Positions 1 to 10,500 are shown, counted from the first letter of the stretch. The stretch: DNA of 64,000 nt from Paraburkholderia susongensis (GCF_900177725.1 NZ_FXAT01000007.1:124001-188000), one strand, 5' to 3'. Notes: a model not told the origin generated them from the letters alone. Program-made: numbers and translations.

Positions 1-1
1 A

Positions 2-2302
2 GCCTGCGCACTGGCTGCCTGCGGCGGCAACGACAATTCTTCGAGCACGACCAGTACCGGCGCCACGGGTACGAACACGACACAGCCGACGACGTTCTCC
101 GGCGTCGTGACCGCCTCGGCCTTCACGCCGGGCAACACGTCGGGTAATCCGACCATCGCCGCCGGCTACTATTCGGGCGCGACGGTGTGTGTCGATGCGA
201 ACGGCAACGGCGCTTGCGATTCGTCGGAAGCAAGTACGACGACTGACAGCAAAGGCCATTTCACGCTGAAGACGACCGCGACCGGTCAACTGATTGCCGA
301 CGTCAGCACCAAGGCGACCAATACGGCGAGCGGCGCAGCCGTTCCGAGCCACCTGATCCTGCGCGCCTCGGCTGCGCAAATCGCCGATCAGGGCGCGGCC
401 AACGTCGTAATCAGCCCGATGTCGAGCGAAGTTCAGCGTCTCGTCGAAGCGAACGGCACCGACTACGCCACCGAGAAGGCCAACCTGGTGTCGCGCATGA
501 GCAGCCCGGTGCTTGGCGCTTCGTCGGTGACGGTGAGCGCAACGGACGTGCTCGGCGACGTCAACACGCTCTCGGGCGCCGAGCAGCAGGCCATGCTGTT
601 CGAAGACAACCAGCTCGTGAACCGCTACACGTACGCGACGACCAAGCTCGATCGCGGCGATATGTACCCGGACAACCTCGCGATGGCAGGCGGCGATCCG
701 TCGATCATCGGCGTCGCGGGCGTGAGCACGGCCACCGCCGTCAAGCCGGCCCAGCAGCAGGCGAAGATCACGTACGCGCAGGCGCAGCAGGCCGCGTTCA
801 ACGTCGAAGGCATTCCGCGTTACGACAACGTGTTCGTCATCATGCTCGAGAACCACAGCGTGGGCCCGGTTCCGGGTACGCCGGGTATTCTCGGCTCGAC
901 GAACGCGCCGTACATCAACCAGTTCCTGACCGGCAACAACCAGTTCACGACCTACTACTCGACCGGCAACCCGAGCGAGCCGAACTACACGGCACTCGGC
1001 GGCGCGGACGACTGGGGTATCGTCGACGACAACTGGTGGGGCTGCGGCGCGGGCACGAGCGGCGCCAACGCACCGACCGACAAGGCGTTCGCCGGCGGCA
1101 CCGCGTCGGACGGCCAGCCGCTCGTCGCGACGGGCGCATTGCCGCCGCAAGACACGTCGCACCTGACGGGCCTGACGAGCACGGCCTGTACGACGGCTGG
1201 TTCGAGCGCGAACCACAACGTCCAGGCGCCGAACCTCTTCACGCTGCTCTCGCAGGCCGGCATGACGTGGCGCACCTACAGCGAGTCGATGAACCCGGGC
1301 CAGGATCCGCGCGCGGACAGCATTGCCGAGCCGACGATTTCGGCTGCCTACGCGGGTCCGGGCGCGAACGGCACGGCCTATACGATGCCGGCCGCGCTGT
1401 ACAAGACCAAGCACAGCCCGGCCATGCCGTATCAGCAGGCACGTAATCTGCCCGAGTTCTTCGCCAACAATCGTACGATCTTCGGTACGCAATACCCGGC
1501 CGCTGCTCTGGCGAATTCGAAGGATTACCCGATCCCGGCCAACTACAACTATGACCAGTTCAGCACCGACCTCGCGAACGGCGACGTGGGTAACGTGAAC
1601 TTCATCATGCCCGACCAGTGCGACGACATGCACGGCACCGGCTCCGATCCGTCCTGCTCGGGCGGCAGCACGGCGATCGTGCAGCGCGGCGACGACTACG
1701 TGCGCCAGGTGGTGACGAAGATCCAGGCTTCACCGATCTGGAACAACCCGCAACGCAAGGTGGCGATCGTCGTGATGTTCGACGAAGGCGAAGGCAGCTC
1801 GACCTCGTGCTGCGGCTGGAACCCGGTGACCTCGAACGTCAACCAGGCGCCGCTCACGTTCTCGAACGGCAAGTACGCGCCGGTGACGACCACGGTGTAC
1901 AACCAGGGCAACCACGGTCACGGCAACTCGGTGTTCGGCGTAGCGACGAACCAGGCGAACCCGAACGTGGTCGACAGCGACGAGTACAGCCACTTCTCGT
2001 TCGTGCGCACGCTGCAGGACATGTTCCAGATCGGCGACCCGGCCCAGCCGTCGACGTACCTCGCCCGCGCGAAGTACACGGAGTCGTTCATCGCGTCGAA
2101 CATCCTGAACCTGCCGGAACTCGCGGGCAGCGCGGATACGCACTTCGACGCGGTCCGTCCGATGAACCATGCGTACATCACGCCGGCAACCTACACGCAG
2201 AAGCTGAACCCGGTCGACGTGACGAGCACGTCGCTGGCTTCGCGCGGCCCCGGTCCCGACGCGACCCAGACCAACATCTGGGCGCTCAAGCCGGCGAAGT
2301 AA
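2..2302 (+). CDS. Phosphoesterase-family lipoprotein (acid phosphatase / phospholipase C-like), 5' end outside window
   Basis: The frame is open to the left edge. The visible start reads A-C-A-L-A-A-C-G-G, a lipobox (LAAC) followed by a Ser/Thr/Gly linker, so only the first part of the signal peptide is missing and the protein is probably an exported lipoprotein. A Gly/Asp-rich segment (DANGNGACDSSE, about nt 195-235) resembles a calcium-binding loop. The catalytic part begins near nt 820 with DNVFVIMLENHS, the metal-binding signature of the PF04185 phosphoesterase family, and later has MPDQCDDMHG and VVMFDEGEGS. These families hydrolyse phosphate mono- or diesters; the substrate cannot be told from sequence. 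A start at GTG 107 would remove the lipobox and is unlikely. It is followed by two hairpins and two more lipoprotein genes. Confidence 0.85.
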   Translation, partial: ACALAACGGNDNSSSTTSTGATGTNTTQPTTFSGVVTASAFTPGNTSGNPTIAAGYYSGATVCVDANGNGACDSSEASTTTDSKGHFTLKTTATGQLIADVSTKATNTASGAAVPSHLILRASAAQIADQGAANVVISPMSSEVQRLVEANGTDYATEKANLVSRMSSPVLGASSVTVSATDVLGDVNTLSGAEQQAMLFEDNQLVNRYTYATTKLDRGDMYPDNLAMAGGDPSIIGVAGVSTATAVKPAQQQAKITYAQAQQAAFNVEGIPRYDNVFVIMLENHSVGPVPGTPGILGSTNAPYINQFLTGNNQFTTYYSTGNPSEPNYTALGGADDWGIVDDNWWGCGAGTSGANAPTDKAFAGGTASDGQPLVATGALPPQDTSHLTGLTSTACTTAGSSANHNVQAPNLFTLLSQAGMTWRTYSESMNPGQDPRADSIAEPTISAAYAGPGANGTAYTMPAALYKTKHSPAMPYQQARNLPEFFANNRTIFGTQYPAAALANSKDYPIPANYNYDQFSTDLANGDVGNVNFIMPDQCDDMHGTGSDPSCSGGSTAIVQRGDDYVRQVVTKIQASPIWNNPQRKVAIVVMFDEGEGSSTSCCGWNPVTSNVNQAPLTFSNGKYAPVTTTVYNQGNHGHGNSVFGVATNQANPNVVDSDEYSHFSFVRTLQDMFQIGDPAQPSTYLARAKYTESFIASNILNLPELAGSADTHFDAVRPMNHAYITPATYTQKLNPVDVTSTSLASRGPGPDATQTNIWALKPAK

Positions 2303-2319
2303 CCGGCCAGGCGCGTTCG

Positions 2320-2345
2320 GGGCAAGGCGGTTCGCCGTCTTGCCC
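2320..2345. terminator. Hairpin after the phosphoesterase gene
   Basis: An 11-bp stem (GGGCAAGGCGG / CCGTCTTGCCC, one G-T wobble) closes on a TTCG tetraloop 17 bp after the stop codon. No T-run follows, so it may act in RNA stability or as the first half of a double terminator with the next hairpin. Confidence 0.6.
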
Positions 2346-2374
2346 AACGGCCCTGTGCATCAGATCAGCGCTTG

Positions 2375-2410
2375 CTGCCGGACCACGGATCATGTGGTCC
2401 GGCAGTTTCC
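2375..2410 (+). terminator. Rho-independent-type terminator
   Basis: A perfect 12-bp inverted repeat (CTGCCGGACCAC / GTGGTCCGGCAG) with a 7-nt loop is followed by TTTCC. It separates the phosphoesterase transcript from the cytochrome peroxidase gene. Confidence 0.75.
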
Positions 2411-2454
2411 ATTCCCCTCGTCTCATTGCCGCGCGGCCTTAGCCGTACCCGCAT

Positions 2455-2548
2455 CCAGCCAGGACCTGTTCAGGACCCAGCCAGGACCGCCCGGCAATCG
2501 GACTCGGGCAACAACGATCAGGCAACACGATCAGCAACAAGACATCGA
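2455..2548. repeat. Degenerate short repeats in the leader of the cytochrome peroxidase gene
   Basis: CCAGCCAGGACC occurs at 2455-2466 and 2477-2488. It is followed by three tandem degenerate units at 2507-2520 (GGCAACAACGATCA), 2521-2533 (GGCAACACGATCA) and 2534-2548, the last ending just before the ATG at 2550. See the finding on recurring 12-bp repeats. Confidence 0.7.
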
Positions 2549-2549
2549 C

Positions 2550-4040
2550 ATGCGAAAACTTTCCCTCGGCGTGCTTTGCGCGCTTTCCCTGTTATTGACC
2601 GCCTGCGGCGGCGGGGGCAGCGATAGCGGCGGCTCGACCCAGACATCGTCGTCATCGGGCGGCAGCGGCAGCGGCGGCGCGAGCAGCGTTGCGCCGCCCG
2701 CCACGGTCACGCTGAGCGCCGCGGCACAAGTCGGCAAGCAGTTGTTCTTCGACCAGAATCTGTCGGGCGGCAAGAACATGTCCTGCGCGAGCTGCCATAG
2801 CCCGCAGTACGCATACGGGCCGCCGAACAGCCTGTCGGTGCAGCTCGGCTCGGATCCTTCGCTGGCGGGTCAGCGCGCGGTGCCTTCGCTGCGCTACAAG
2901 TCGATGACGCCGCCCTACAACGACATCGCCGACAACCCCGACGGCATCACGCAGAATGCGCCGGGCGGCGGCTTCATGTGGGACGGCCGCGCGACGACGC
3001 TCGCGACCCAAGTGTCCTTGCCGCTGCTCAATCCGCTTGAAATGAACAACGCGTCGGCCGCGAACGTGGTCAAGGCCGTGCAGGCTGCGTCGTATGCGCC
3101 GCTGTTCCAGCAGGCGTTCGGCGCGGGCGTGTTCTCCAGCACGGACACGGCCTTCGCCGACATCGGTCTCGCGCTGCAGGCGTACCAGCAGGAAGACCCG
3201 AGCTTCGCGCCGTACTCGAGCAAGTTCGACCTGTTCGAAGCGAACAAGGTGGGCGGTGCGTTGACGGCGGCCGAGCTGCGCGGTCTCCAACTCTTCAACG
3301 ACACCGACAAGGGCGCGGGCTGCGTGGCTTGTCACTACGCGGGCGCGAACTTCAACGGCTCGGTCGGTCTCATGACGGACTTCACCTATCAGGCAATCGG
3401 CGCACCGCGCAACGACACGCAGATTCCCGATAACCCCGATCCGATCCCGAGCAACGCCACGGCCTCGTACTACGACATGGGTCTGTGCGGTCCGCTGAAC
3501 GATCTTCACCCGCCCGGCACCGCGAACAGCGGCGCGGCTCCGGACTCGTTCACCGGCGTCAACGTGCCTGATCCGTATTGCGGCCGCTTCAAGGTGCCGA
3601 CGCTGCGCAACGTCGCGACGCGCACCGCGTTCTTCCACAACGGTGTGTTCCATTCGCTCGTGCAGGTGCTGAATTTCTACAACACGCGCGACACCAACCC
3701 GGAATACTGGTATCCGAGCACGGGCGGCGACGCGAGCAACGTGGTCCAGAACCCGTCGTTCGCCCTGTTCCCGAGCGCCGCATCGGGTGCGACGGCGACG
3801 CCGTACAACGATCTGCCTGTCGCGTACCAGGGCAACATCGACGAAGAACTGCCGATGGGCCAGGGCCAGACCGACGCGGGCGGCACGACGGCGGCGGACG
3901 GCGCCAAGCCGCGCGCCGTTCACTCGACGCCGCAACTCACGCAGCAGAACATTCAGGATCTGGTCTGCTTCCTGAACACGCTGACGGACGGCTATCAACC
4001 GCCTGCGCAGGCGCCGACGAGTGGCGCCTGCGTGAACTGA
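2550..4040 (+). CDS. Di-haem cytochrome c peroxidase / MauG-family lipoprotein
   Basis: The 496-residue product starts MRKLSLGVLCAL with lipobox LLTAC, so it is likely a periplasm-facing lipoprotein; the longer open frame upstream has no signal peptide and is rejected. Two c-type haem motifs are visible: CASCH at residues 79-83 and CVACH at 258-262, the spacing typical of the CcpA/MauG family. A C-terminal block FKVPTLRNVATRTAFFHNG matches the family's conserved distal segment. These proteins reduce H2O2 with electrons from small cytochromes or oxidise protein residues; which one applies here is not visible. It lies 37 bp before another lipoprotein gene, probably in one transcript, and downstream of a phosphoesterase lipoprotein. 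Confidence 0.88.
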   Translation: MRKLSLGVLCALSLLLTACGGGGSDSGGSTQTSSSSGGSGSGGASSVAPPATVTLSAAAQVGKQLFFDQNLSGGKNMSCASCHSPQYAYGPPNSLSVQLGSDPSLAGQRAVPSLRYKSMTPPYNDIADNPDGITQNAPGGGFMWDGRATTLATQVSLPLLNPLEMNNASAANVVKAVQAASYAPLFQQAFGAGVFSSTDTAFADIGLALQAYQQEDPSFAPYSSKFDLFEANKVGGALTAAELRGLQLFNDTDKGAGCVACHYAGANFNGSVGLMTDFTYQAIGAPRNDTQIPDNPDPIPSNATASYYDMGLCGPLNDLHPPGTANSGAAPDSFTGVNVPDPYCGRFKVPTLRNVATRTAFFHNGVFHSLVQVLNFYNTRDTNPEYWYPSTGGDASNVVQNPSFALFPSAASGATATPYNDLPVAYQGNIDEELPMGQGQTDAGGTTAADGAKPRAVHSTPQLTQQNIQDLVCFLNTLTDGYQPPAQAPTSGACVN

Positions 4041-4041
4041 C

Positions 4042-4065
4042 CCATTCAATAAGCCATTCAACCTG
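4042..4065. repeat. Two adjacent 12-bp units before the lipoprotein start
   Basis: CCATTCAATAAG (4042-4053) and CCATTCAACCTG (4054-4065) abut exactly, sharing the first 8 bases, between the peroxidase stop and the next ATG. Confidence 0.65.
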
Positions 4066-4077
4066 AGCAACAACACC

Positions 4078-4749
4078 ATGACGCGACGTTCCACCGCTGC
4101 CCGCCTCGCCGGCGGCGCGCTTTCCCTGATTGCCCTGACGCTCATCGCCGGCTGTCATAACAGGAGTCAGGACGCCAATCAGGAAAACTTCACGGCCGCC
4201 ATCAACGACTTTCTCGGCCAGCGCGGTCACCTGTGTCTCGCCAAATACGACTGGCCGGTCTACACGACGACGGACGATCGCGCCTCGGGCGCGCGCGACG
4301 CGGTGCAAATGCCGGTGCTCGAGAAGCTCGGCCTCGTGAAGGGCAACGACATGATGGTCGAGCGCGTCGACGCGGACGGCAAGAAGATCACGGCGGCTGC
4401 GCGCCAGTACCAGTTGACCTCCGAAGGACAGAAGTACTACCTGCACATTCCGGAAGTCGTCGCGACCGGCACTTCGCACGTCACGCATCCTGCCGACCTC
4501 TGCGCGGCCACATTGACGCTCGACAAGGTGGTGGGCTGGGAGCGGCCGATGCAACTCGACGGCAAGACCGTCACCTCGGTGGTCTACACGTACAAGGTCG
4601 AGCCGGCGGCGTGGGCGAAGGATCCGGACGCGCAGCGCGTGTTCCCGATGGTCAAGCGCGTGATCGAAGGCGCGGGCACGATGCAACTGCGTGAGGGCGT
4701 GCATCTGACCTCGAACGGCTGGGTCGCCGACGAGATCTTCCAGCGCTGA
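4078..4749 (+). CDS. Unknown lipoprotein
   Basis: The 223-residue product begins MTRRSTAARL and has a hydrophobic stretch ending in lipobox LIAGC (Cys26), so it is predicted to be an exported lipoprotein. The mature part has a conserved-looking N-terminal half (FTAAINDFLGQRGHLCLAKYDWP) and a few charged segments, with no catalytic motif I recognise. Its spacing of 37 bp from the di-haem peroxidase suggests co-transcription, and all three genes here (phosphoesterase, peroxidase, this one) encode lipoproteins. Its 3' end converges on the oxygenase gene 20 bp away. Function not assigned. Confidence 0.75.
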   Translation: MTRRSTAARLAGGALSLIALTLIAGCHNRSQDANQENFTAAINDFLGQRGHLCLAKYDWPVYTTTDDRASGARDAVQMPVLEKLGLVKGNDMMVERVDADGKKITAAARQYQLTSEGQKYYLHIPEVVATGTSHVTHPADLCAATLTLDKVVGWERPMQLDGKTVTSVVYTYKVEPAAWAKDPDAQRVFPMVKRVIEGAGTMQLREGVHLTSNGWVADEIFQR

Positions 4750-4769
4750 AATCAGGCCACTCCGCGCAA

Positions 4770-5660
4770 TCAGGCCTGCTTGCGCGGCACGAAGCGGCGC
4801 GCGCGAATCCATTTGGTGGCGACCCACTTCTCGCCTGAGCGCAACGGCGTGCTCGCATGCAGCGAACCCGGATCGGCAAGGCCGAAACGGTTGCCGTATT
4901 CGAAGTAGAGCGCGTGGCCGCGCTGCGGCACCACCGACCACCCAAGCTGCGGGAACACCGTTTCCCCGCCGTCTTCCACGTCGTTCAGGTACATCAGCAG
5001 CGTGCCGACGCGCTGGCCGCTGCGCGCGATCGATTCGCGATTCGCGTCGTTGCCCGCGATCAGATAGTCCACGTGCGGCGTCGATTCGGCGCCTGTCTCG
5101 TAGTTCAGCATTTGCAGCCCTTCGCCGTTCTCGACCGGCAGACCCGTGAGTTCGGCGATGCGCGCTTCGAGGCGCGCGATCAGCGGCGTTTCGCCGAGAC
5201 GGAAAAACATGCCGTGACTGCTGCGGTGACCGGCCACGACGTTGCGGCCCGTCACCGGATCGACGACGGTCGAACGATCGAGGCGCGGCCGCGCGAGCGC
5301 GATCAACTGCTCGCATTCGCCGGCGCTCAGAAAATCCGCGAGGTGCACCGCGGCGGGCCGCTGCAGACGCGACAGCACGCGCACCTTGCGTTCGCCGAGC
5401 TGGAGCAGCGCGCCGTTGCGCACCCGCAGCGGCTCAGGCTCGTAAGCGAGCGGCGCGGCGCCGACTTCGAGCTTCTCGCCCGGCATCGGCGTGCCGTAGA
5501 GGAACGCCGATGAGACCGCATTGACCATCGCCGACGCGAGTTCGACCGCGTTGTTGCGGCTGACCAGTTCATTGACGAGCGCTTGCGGCGCGACGCCGCG
5601 CGTGAGATTGGAAGCGATCCAGTCGCGCACTTCGGCGGGGAAATTGACTGTTATGGACAT
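4770..5660 (-). CDS. Prolyl 4-hydroxylase-like 2-oxoglutarate/Fe(II) dioxygenase
   Basis: The 296-residue protein ends in a P4Hc-type double-stranded beta-helix domain. Iron ligands are visible as TPHVDYL (His206, Asp208) and SLHASTPL (His268), with Lys278 in SGEKW placed to bind the 2-oxoglutarate carboxylate. MYLNDVEDGGETVFPQLG is the typical prolyl-hydroxylase strand. The N-terminal 100 residues are an unrecognised helical region seen in proteobacterial homologues. No signal peptide, so cytoplasmic. Known bacterial members hydroxylate prolines in proteins such as EF-Tu or in peptides; the substrate here is unknown. It is a single gene, convergent with the lipoprotein gene. Confidence 0.88.
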   Translation of the reverse strand: MSITVNFPAEVRDWIASNLTRGVAPQALVNELVSRNNAVELASAMVNAVSSAFLYGTPMPGEKLEVGAAPLAYEPEPLRVRNGALLQLGERKVRVLSRLQRPAAVHLADFLSAGECEQLIALARPRLDRSTVVDPVTGRNVVAGHRSSHGMFFRLGETPLIARLEARIAELTGLPVENGEGLQMLNYETGAESTPHVDYLIAGNDANRESIARSGQRVGTLLMYLNDVEDGGETVFPQLGWSVVPQRGHALYFEYGNRFGLADPGSLHASTPLRSGEKWVATKWIRARRFVPRKQA

Positions 5661-6208
5661 CGGGGTGACAGGCGCGCGGCCTCGTGGGTTGTGTCGCGCC
5701 GCGAAGCAGGACGCCGGGCGCGCATGATAGCGGGCGATTGTGACGTGCGATTGTTACGTCCTTCAGACAATGGGGCGATTTGCCGGTAAAGGATGGCGTA
5801 CCGGGTGGCGTATCGGCCTGACCAGATAACGGATCAAGCGGGGTCCAGCAGTGTCCAGCGGGTCCGGTACGCCGGAGTGGCGGCGACTAACGTGTTACAG
5901 CATATTGCAACAGCCGCCCTGCCAATAACCCCGCCCATTCGCGCTTTCAGCGCGCCACTCCGGCCGCGGCTTTGAGCGCCAGATCCTTCCTTCCGCTAAC
6001 TTGTTGCACCCCTGTAACTCAGACCCTTTGTAAGCCGGTTACATTGGCGCCATGCCTGCATCCCGATCCACGGCCCTGTTTCCTTACGTATTCCTAACAA
6101 CGCGTCCAGAATGCTTCGACTGATGACAACGCGCGCGAACCGTGGCACTTTTGCGCAGTCCCGTCAGAGGACAGCCGTCAACATACCTATCCGTTCCGGG
6201 AGATCCCT
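5661..6208. other. Gene-free region upstream of the RND efflux operon
   Basis: About 550 bp with no convincing ORF. It holds the promoter regions of the divergent oxygenase and efflux genes. The only structured element I see is the TGTAA repeat cluster at 6013-6043. Confidence 0.6.
6013..6043 (+). promoter_or_regulatory. Candidate operator: TGTAA direct and inverted repeats
   Basis: TGTAAC at 6013-6018 is repeated as TGTAA at 6029-6033, which with TTACA at 6039-6043 forms a 5-N5-5 inverted repeat. The two TGTAA copies start 16 bp apart, compatible with a dimeric regulator bound to one face of the helix. It lies 166 bp upstream of the first efflux gene. No regulator gene for the pump is in the window. 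Inference only. Confidence 0.4.
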
Positions 6209-7513
6209 ATGAGCGAAACCGTGCCTCAGCCGCCCAAGCGCTCCCGACGCGGGCTCATCATCTTCGCGGCGATCGTGCTCGCGCTGATCGCGCTGGTCGC
6301 GCTTCATCTGCTGACGCGCAAGAAGCCCGCGCGCGAGAACGCGGCCATCGTCGTCACGGTCGCGAAGGCGACGCTGGGCTCGATGCCGGTCACGCTGAGC
6401 GAACTCGGCACCGTCACGCCGACCGCCACCGTGACCGTGCTGCCGCAACTGAGCGGCTACCTCACCGAGGTCGGGTACCACGAAGGCGACGAGGTGCAGA
6501 AAGGCCAGTTCCTCGCGCAGATCGATCCGCGCCAGTATCAGATCAGCAAGCAGCAGGCCGAGGCGACGCTCGCCAAAGACCGTGCCTCGCTCGCCCAGGC
6601 GCGCTCCGACCTCGAGCGCTATACGCAGTTGAACGAGCGCAAGTCGATCGCGCAGCAGACCTTCACGGATCAGCAGTTCCTCGTGCAGCAGGACGAGGCG
6701 GCGGTGAAGTCCGATATCGCCAACATCGCCCAATTCGATCTCGACCTCGCCTATTGCCGCATCACCGCGCCGGTCGCGGGCAAGGTCGGCTTGCGCCTCG
6801 TCGATCCGGGCAACTATGTGACGGCGTCATCGACGACGGGGATCGTCGTCATCACGACGATCAAGCCCACCACGGTGCAATTTACGGTGCCGCAAGACTC
6901 GCTCGCCTCGATCGTGCAGCGCATGAGCAGCGGCGCGAAATTGCCGGTCGTCGCCTATTCGAGCGATAACTCGCACGAGATCGCGACCGGCACGCTGTAC
7001 GCGCTCAGCAACCAGATGGCGACCGCGACCGGCACCGTGACCTTGCGGGCCACCTTCCCCAACGACGACGAAGCGCTGTTCCCGAACGAGTTCGTCAACG
7101 TGAAGCTGCTCGTCGATACGATGCAGAACGCCGTGCTCGTGCCGACCGCCGCGGTGCAGACCGGCGCGCCGGGCGACTTCGTGTATCTGGTCAATCCGAA
7201 CAACACGGTTTCCGTGCACAAGGTGAAGCTCGGTCCGAGCGACGGCAAGAACACGGTGATCCTGTCCGGCCTGTCGGCGGGCAATCAGGTGGTCACGGAC
7301 GGCACGGACCGGCTCAACGACGGCGCGGCGATCCGGCCGGCGAGTGCAAAGGCCCCCGCCGGCGCGAGCGGCGCGGCGGCGAAGCCGGCGGCGGCTTCGG
7401 GAGCGGCTTCGCAGCACGCTTTCCAGCATATCTTTCAGCGTGTTTTTCACCATGCTTCCGGGCCAGCCTCGCAGCCCGCCGCGGCGGCCCCGTCCGCCGC
7501 GGCTTCGTCGTAA
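6209..7513 (+). CDS. mdtA: RND efflux periplasmic adaptor (MdtA/MuxA type)
   Basis: The 434-residue product links the inner-membrane permeases to the outer-membrane channel. It starts at ATG 6209 after GGGAG with good spacing and has one N-terminal membrane helix (LIIFAAIVLALIALVALHLL). The adaptor order is clear: first beta-barrel/lipoyl half near residue 80, a coiled-coil hairpin (IDPRQYQISKQQAEATLAKD onward), second lipoyl half (CRITAPVAGKVGLRLVDPG) and barrel domains. The last 70 residues are Ala/Ser/Pro-rich and include a 12-bp tandem repeat encoding QHAF-QHIF-QRVF (7411-7458), not part of the usual fold. First of four overlapping or closely spaced genes. Confidence 0.93.
   Translation: MSETVPQPPKRSRRGLIIFAAIVLALIALVALHLLTRKKPARENAAIVVTVAKATLGSMPVTLSELGTVTPTATVTVLPQLSGYLTEVGYHEGDEVQKGQFLAQIDPRQYQISKQQAEATLAKDRASLAQARSDLERYTQLNERKSIAQQTFTDQQFLVQQDEAAVKSDIANIAQFDLDLAYCRITAPVAGKVGLRLVDPGNYVTASSTTGIVVITTIKPTTVQFTVPQDSLASIVQRMSSGAKLPVVAYSSDNSHEIATGTLYALSNQMATATGTVTLRATFPNDDEALFPNEFVNVKLLVDTMQNAVLVPTAAVQTGAPGDFVYLVNPNNTVSVHKVKLGPSDGKNTVILSGLSAGNQVVTDGTDRLNDGAAIRPASAKAPAGASGAAAKPAAASGAASQHAFQHIFQRVFHHASGPASQPAAAAPSAAASS
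7411..7458 (+). repeat. Four degenerate 12-bp units inside the adaptor gene
   Basis: Units begin at 7411, 7423, 7435 and 7447 (CAGCACGCTTTC, CAGCATATCTTT, CAGCGTGTTTTT, CACCATGCTTCC), translating to QHAF, QHIF, QRVF and HHAS. They sit in the disordered C-terminal tail. Confidence 0.8.
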
Positions 7514-7528
7514 CGGACCGCAGCGCCG

Positions 7529-10500
7529 ATGAATATTTCCCGTCTGTTCATTCTCCGGCCGGTCGCGACGCTGCTGCTGATGATCGCGCTCGTGCTCGTC
7601 GGGCTCGTCGCGATGCGCGTGCTGCCGGTCTCGTCACTGCCGAACGTCGATTATCCGACGATCCAGGTGCAGACCTTCTATCCGGGCGCGAGCCCGGACG
7701 TGATGGCGACCACGGTCACCGCGCCGCTCGAAGTGCAGCTCGGCGAGATTCCCGGCTTGCAGCAGATGACTTCGTATAGCTCGGACGGCGCATCGGTCAT
7801 CACGCTGCAGTTCGATCTCTCGCTGAATCTCGACATCGCCGAGCAGAACGTGCAGCAGGCGATCAACGCGTCGAACAGCTATCTGCCCACGGGCCTGCCC
7901 GCGCCGCCGACCTACGCGAAGGTCAATCCGGCCGACCAGCCGATCCTGACGCTCGCGGTCACGTCGAAGTCGATGTCGCTCACGCAACTGGAAGACGTCG
8001 CGAACAACCGCCTCGGCACGAAGATTTCGGAAGTCTCGGGCGTCGGCGTCGTGACGACGAGCGGCGGCAACGTGCCCGCGATCCGAGTCGAGGCGGATCC
8101 GCACAAGCTCGCCGCCTATGGTCTGAACATCGACGATCTGCGCACGCTGCTCAGCTACGTCAACGTGAGCCAGCCGAAGGGCAATTTCGACGGCCCCGAT
8201 CTCGACTACACGATCAACGGCAACGACCAGATCAGCGATCCGAAGGACTATCTCAACACGGTGATCGCGTATCAGAACGGCGCGCCGGTGTTCCTGCGCG
8301 ACGTCGCGCGCGTGAGCCAGGCCGCGCAGGACGTCGAGCGCGGCGCGTGGTACAACGGCTCGCCCGCGATCGTGCTGAACGTGCAGCGGCAGCCGGGCGC
8401 GAACGTGATCGCGACCGTCAACCAGATCATGAAGGAGCTGCCGCAGCTCGAATCGACGCTGCCGGCCGGCATGAAGGTGACCGTGGTGTCGGACAGCACC
8501 GGTGTGATCCGCGCGTCGGTCGCGGACGCCGCCTTCGAGCTGATTCTCGCGATCGTGCTGGTGGTCGCGGTGATCTTCGTGTTCCTGCGCAACGTGCCCG
8601 CCACGCTGATTCCGAGCATCTCGGTGCCGGTCTCGCTGATCGGCACGCTCGCGGTCATGTATCAGCTGAATTACTCGATCGACAACCTCTCGCTGATGGC
8701 GCTCATCATCGCGACCGGCTTCGTGGTCGACGACTCGATCGTGATGATCGAGAACATCGTGCGCTATCTGGAAGAGGGCATGACGCCGCTCGAAGCGGCG
8801 CTCGAAGGCGCGGGGCAGATCGGCTTCACGATTCTGTCGCTGACCATCTCGCTGATCGCGGTGCTGATTCCGCTGCTTTTCATGGGCGGCGTGATCGGGC
8901 GTCTGTTCAGCGAGTTCGCGGTGACGCTCGCGGTTACGATCGTGATCTCGGCGATCGTCTCGCTGACGGTCGTGCCGATGCTGTGCGCGCGCATGCTGCG
9001 CGCGCAGGCCGAGCGGCATCCGAGCCGCTTCGAGCGCATCAGCGAGGGCCTGTTCGACAAGACGCTCGCCGCCTACGAGCGCGGCCTTGCGTGGGTGCTC
9101 GATCATCAGACGCTGACGCTCATGGTCGCGATCGGCACGGTCGTGCTCACCGGCATCCTTTACGTCGTGATTCCGAAGGGCCTTTTCCCGGTGCAGGACG
9201 TCGGCGTGATCCAGGGGATCAGCGTGGCCGACAACTCGGTGTCGTACGAGGCGATGGTGCAGCGCCAGGGCGCGCTCGCCGATGCGATCCTGAAAGATCC
9301 GGACGTGGTCTCGCTCACGTCTTACGTCGGCATCGACGGCACCAATGCGACGCTCAACAACGGCCGCTTCCTGATCAATCTGCGCGATCGCGAGAAGCGC
9401 TCCGACACCGCGCAGGAAATCGCGCGGCGGCTCGCGCAGGAAGTCGCGCACGTGCCCGGCGTGAAGCTCTACATGCAGCCCGAGCAGGACCTGACGCTCG
9501 ACACCACGGTCTCGCCGAACCAGTACAGCTTCGTGTTGCGCGGACCGAGCCAGCAGGCGTTCCAGAAGTACGTGCCGGAACTCGTCGCGCGCCTGAAGCA
9601 GATTCCGTCGCTCTCGGACGTGCAAAGCGACCTCAACACCGACGGCCTGAGCGTGAACGTCGAAGTGAACCGGCAACTGGCCGCGCGCTTCGGCATCACG
9701 CCCGCGACGATCGACAACGCGCTCTACGACGCGCTCGGCCAGCGCATCGTGTCGACGATCTTCGAGCAGTCGAACCAGTACCGCGTGATTCTCGTCGCCA
9801 AGCCGGAAACGCTGCCGAGCGTGCAGTCGCTCGGCAATCTCTATCTGCCGAGCCAGACCAGCAGCACGGGCCAGGTGCCGCTGTCGGGCATCGCGAAGAT
9901 CGAGATCAAAAAGTCGCCGCTCGTCATCAGCCACCTCGCGCAGTTCCCGTCGGTGACGGTGTCGTTCAATCTCGCGAAGGGCGCGTCGCTGAGCACGGCG
10001 GTCAACGAGATTCACGCGGCCGAGCAGGCGGTGAATCTGCCGCCGTCGATCACGTCCTCGCTGCAAGGTGCGAGCGCCGCATTCGAGGATTCGCTCTCGA
10101 GCGAAGTCTATTTGCTGATCGCGGCGCTCGTGGCCGTGTACATCGTGCTCGGCGTGCTGTACGAGAGCTTCATCCATCCGGTCACGATTCTCTCGACGCT
10201 GCCCTCGGCCGGCATCGGCGCCTTGCTCGCGCTGATGCTCGCCGGCAGCGATCTCGACGTGATCGGCATCATCGGCATCGTGCTGCTGATCGGCATCGTC
10301 AAGAAGAACGCGATCATGATGGTGGACTTCGCGCTCGACGCCGAACGCAATCATGGCAAGGCGCCGCGCGACGCGATCTTCCAGGCCTCGCTGCTGCGCT
10401 TCCGCCCGATCCTGATGACGACGCTCGCCGCCATGCTCGGCGCGCTGCCGATGCTGCTCGGCACCGGCACGGGTTCGGAACTGCGCCGGCCGCTCGGTCT

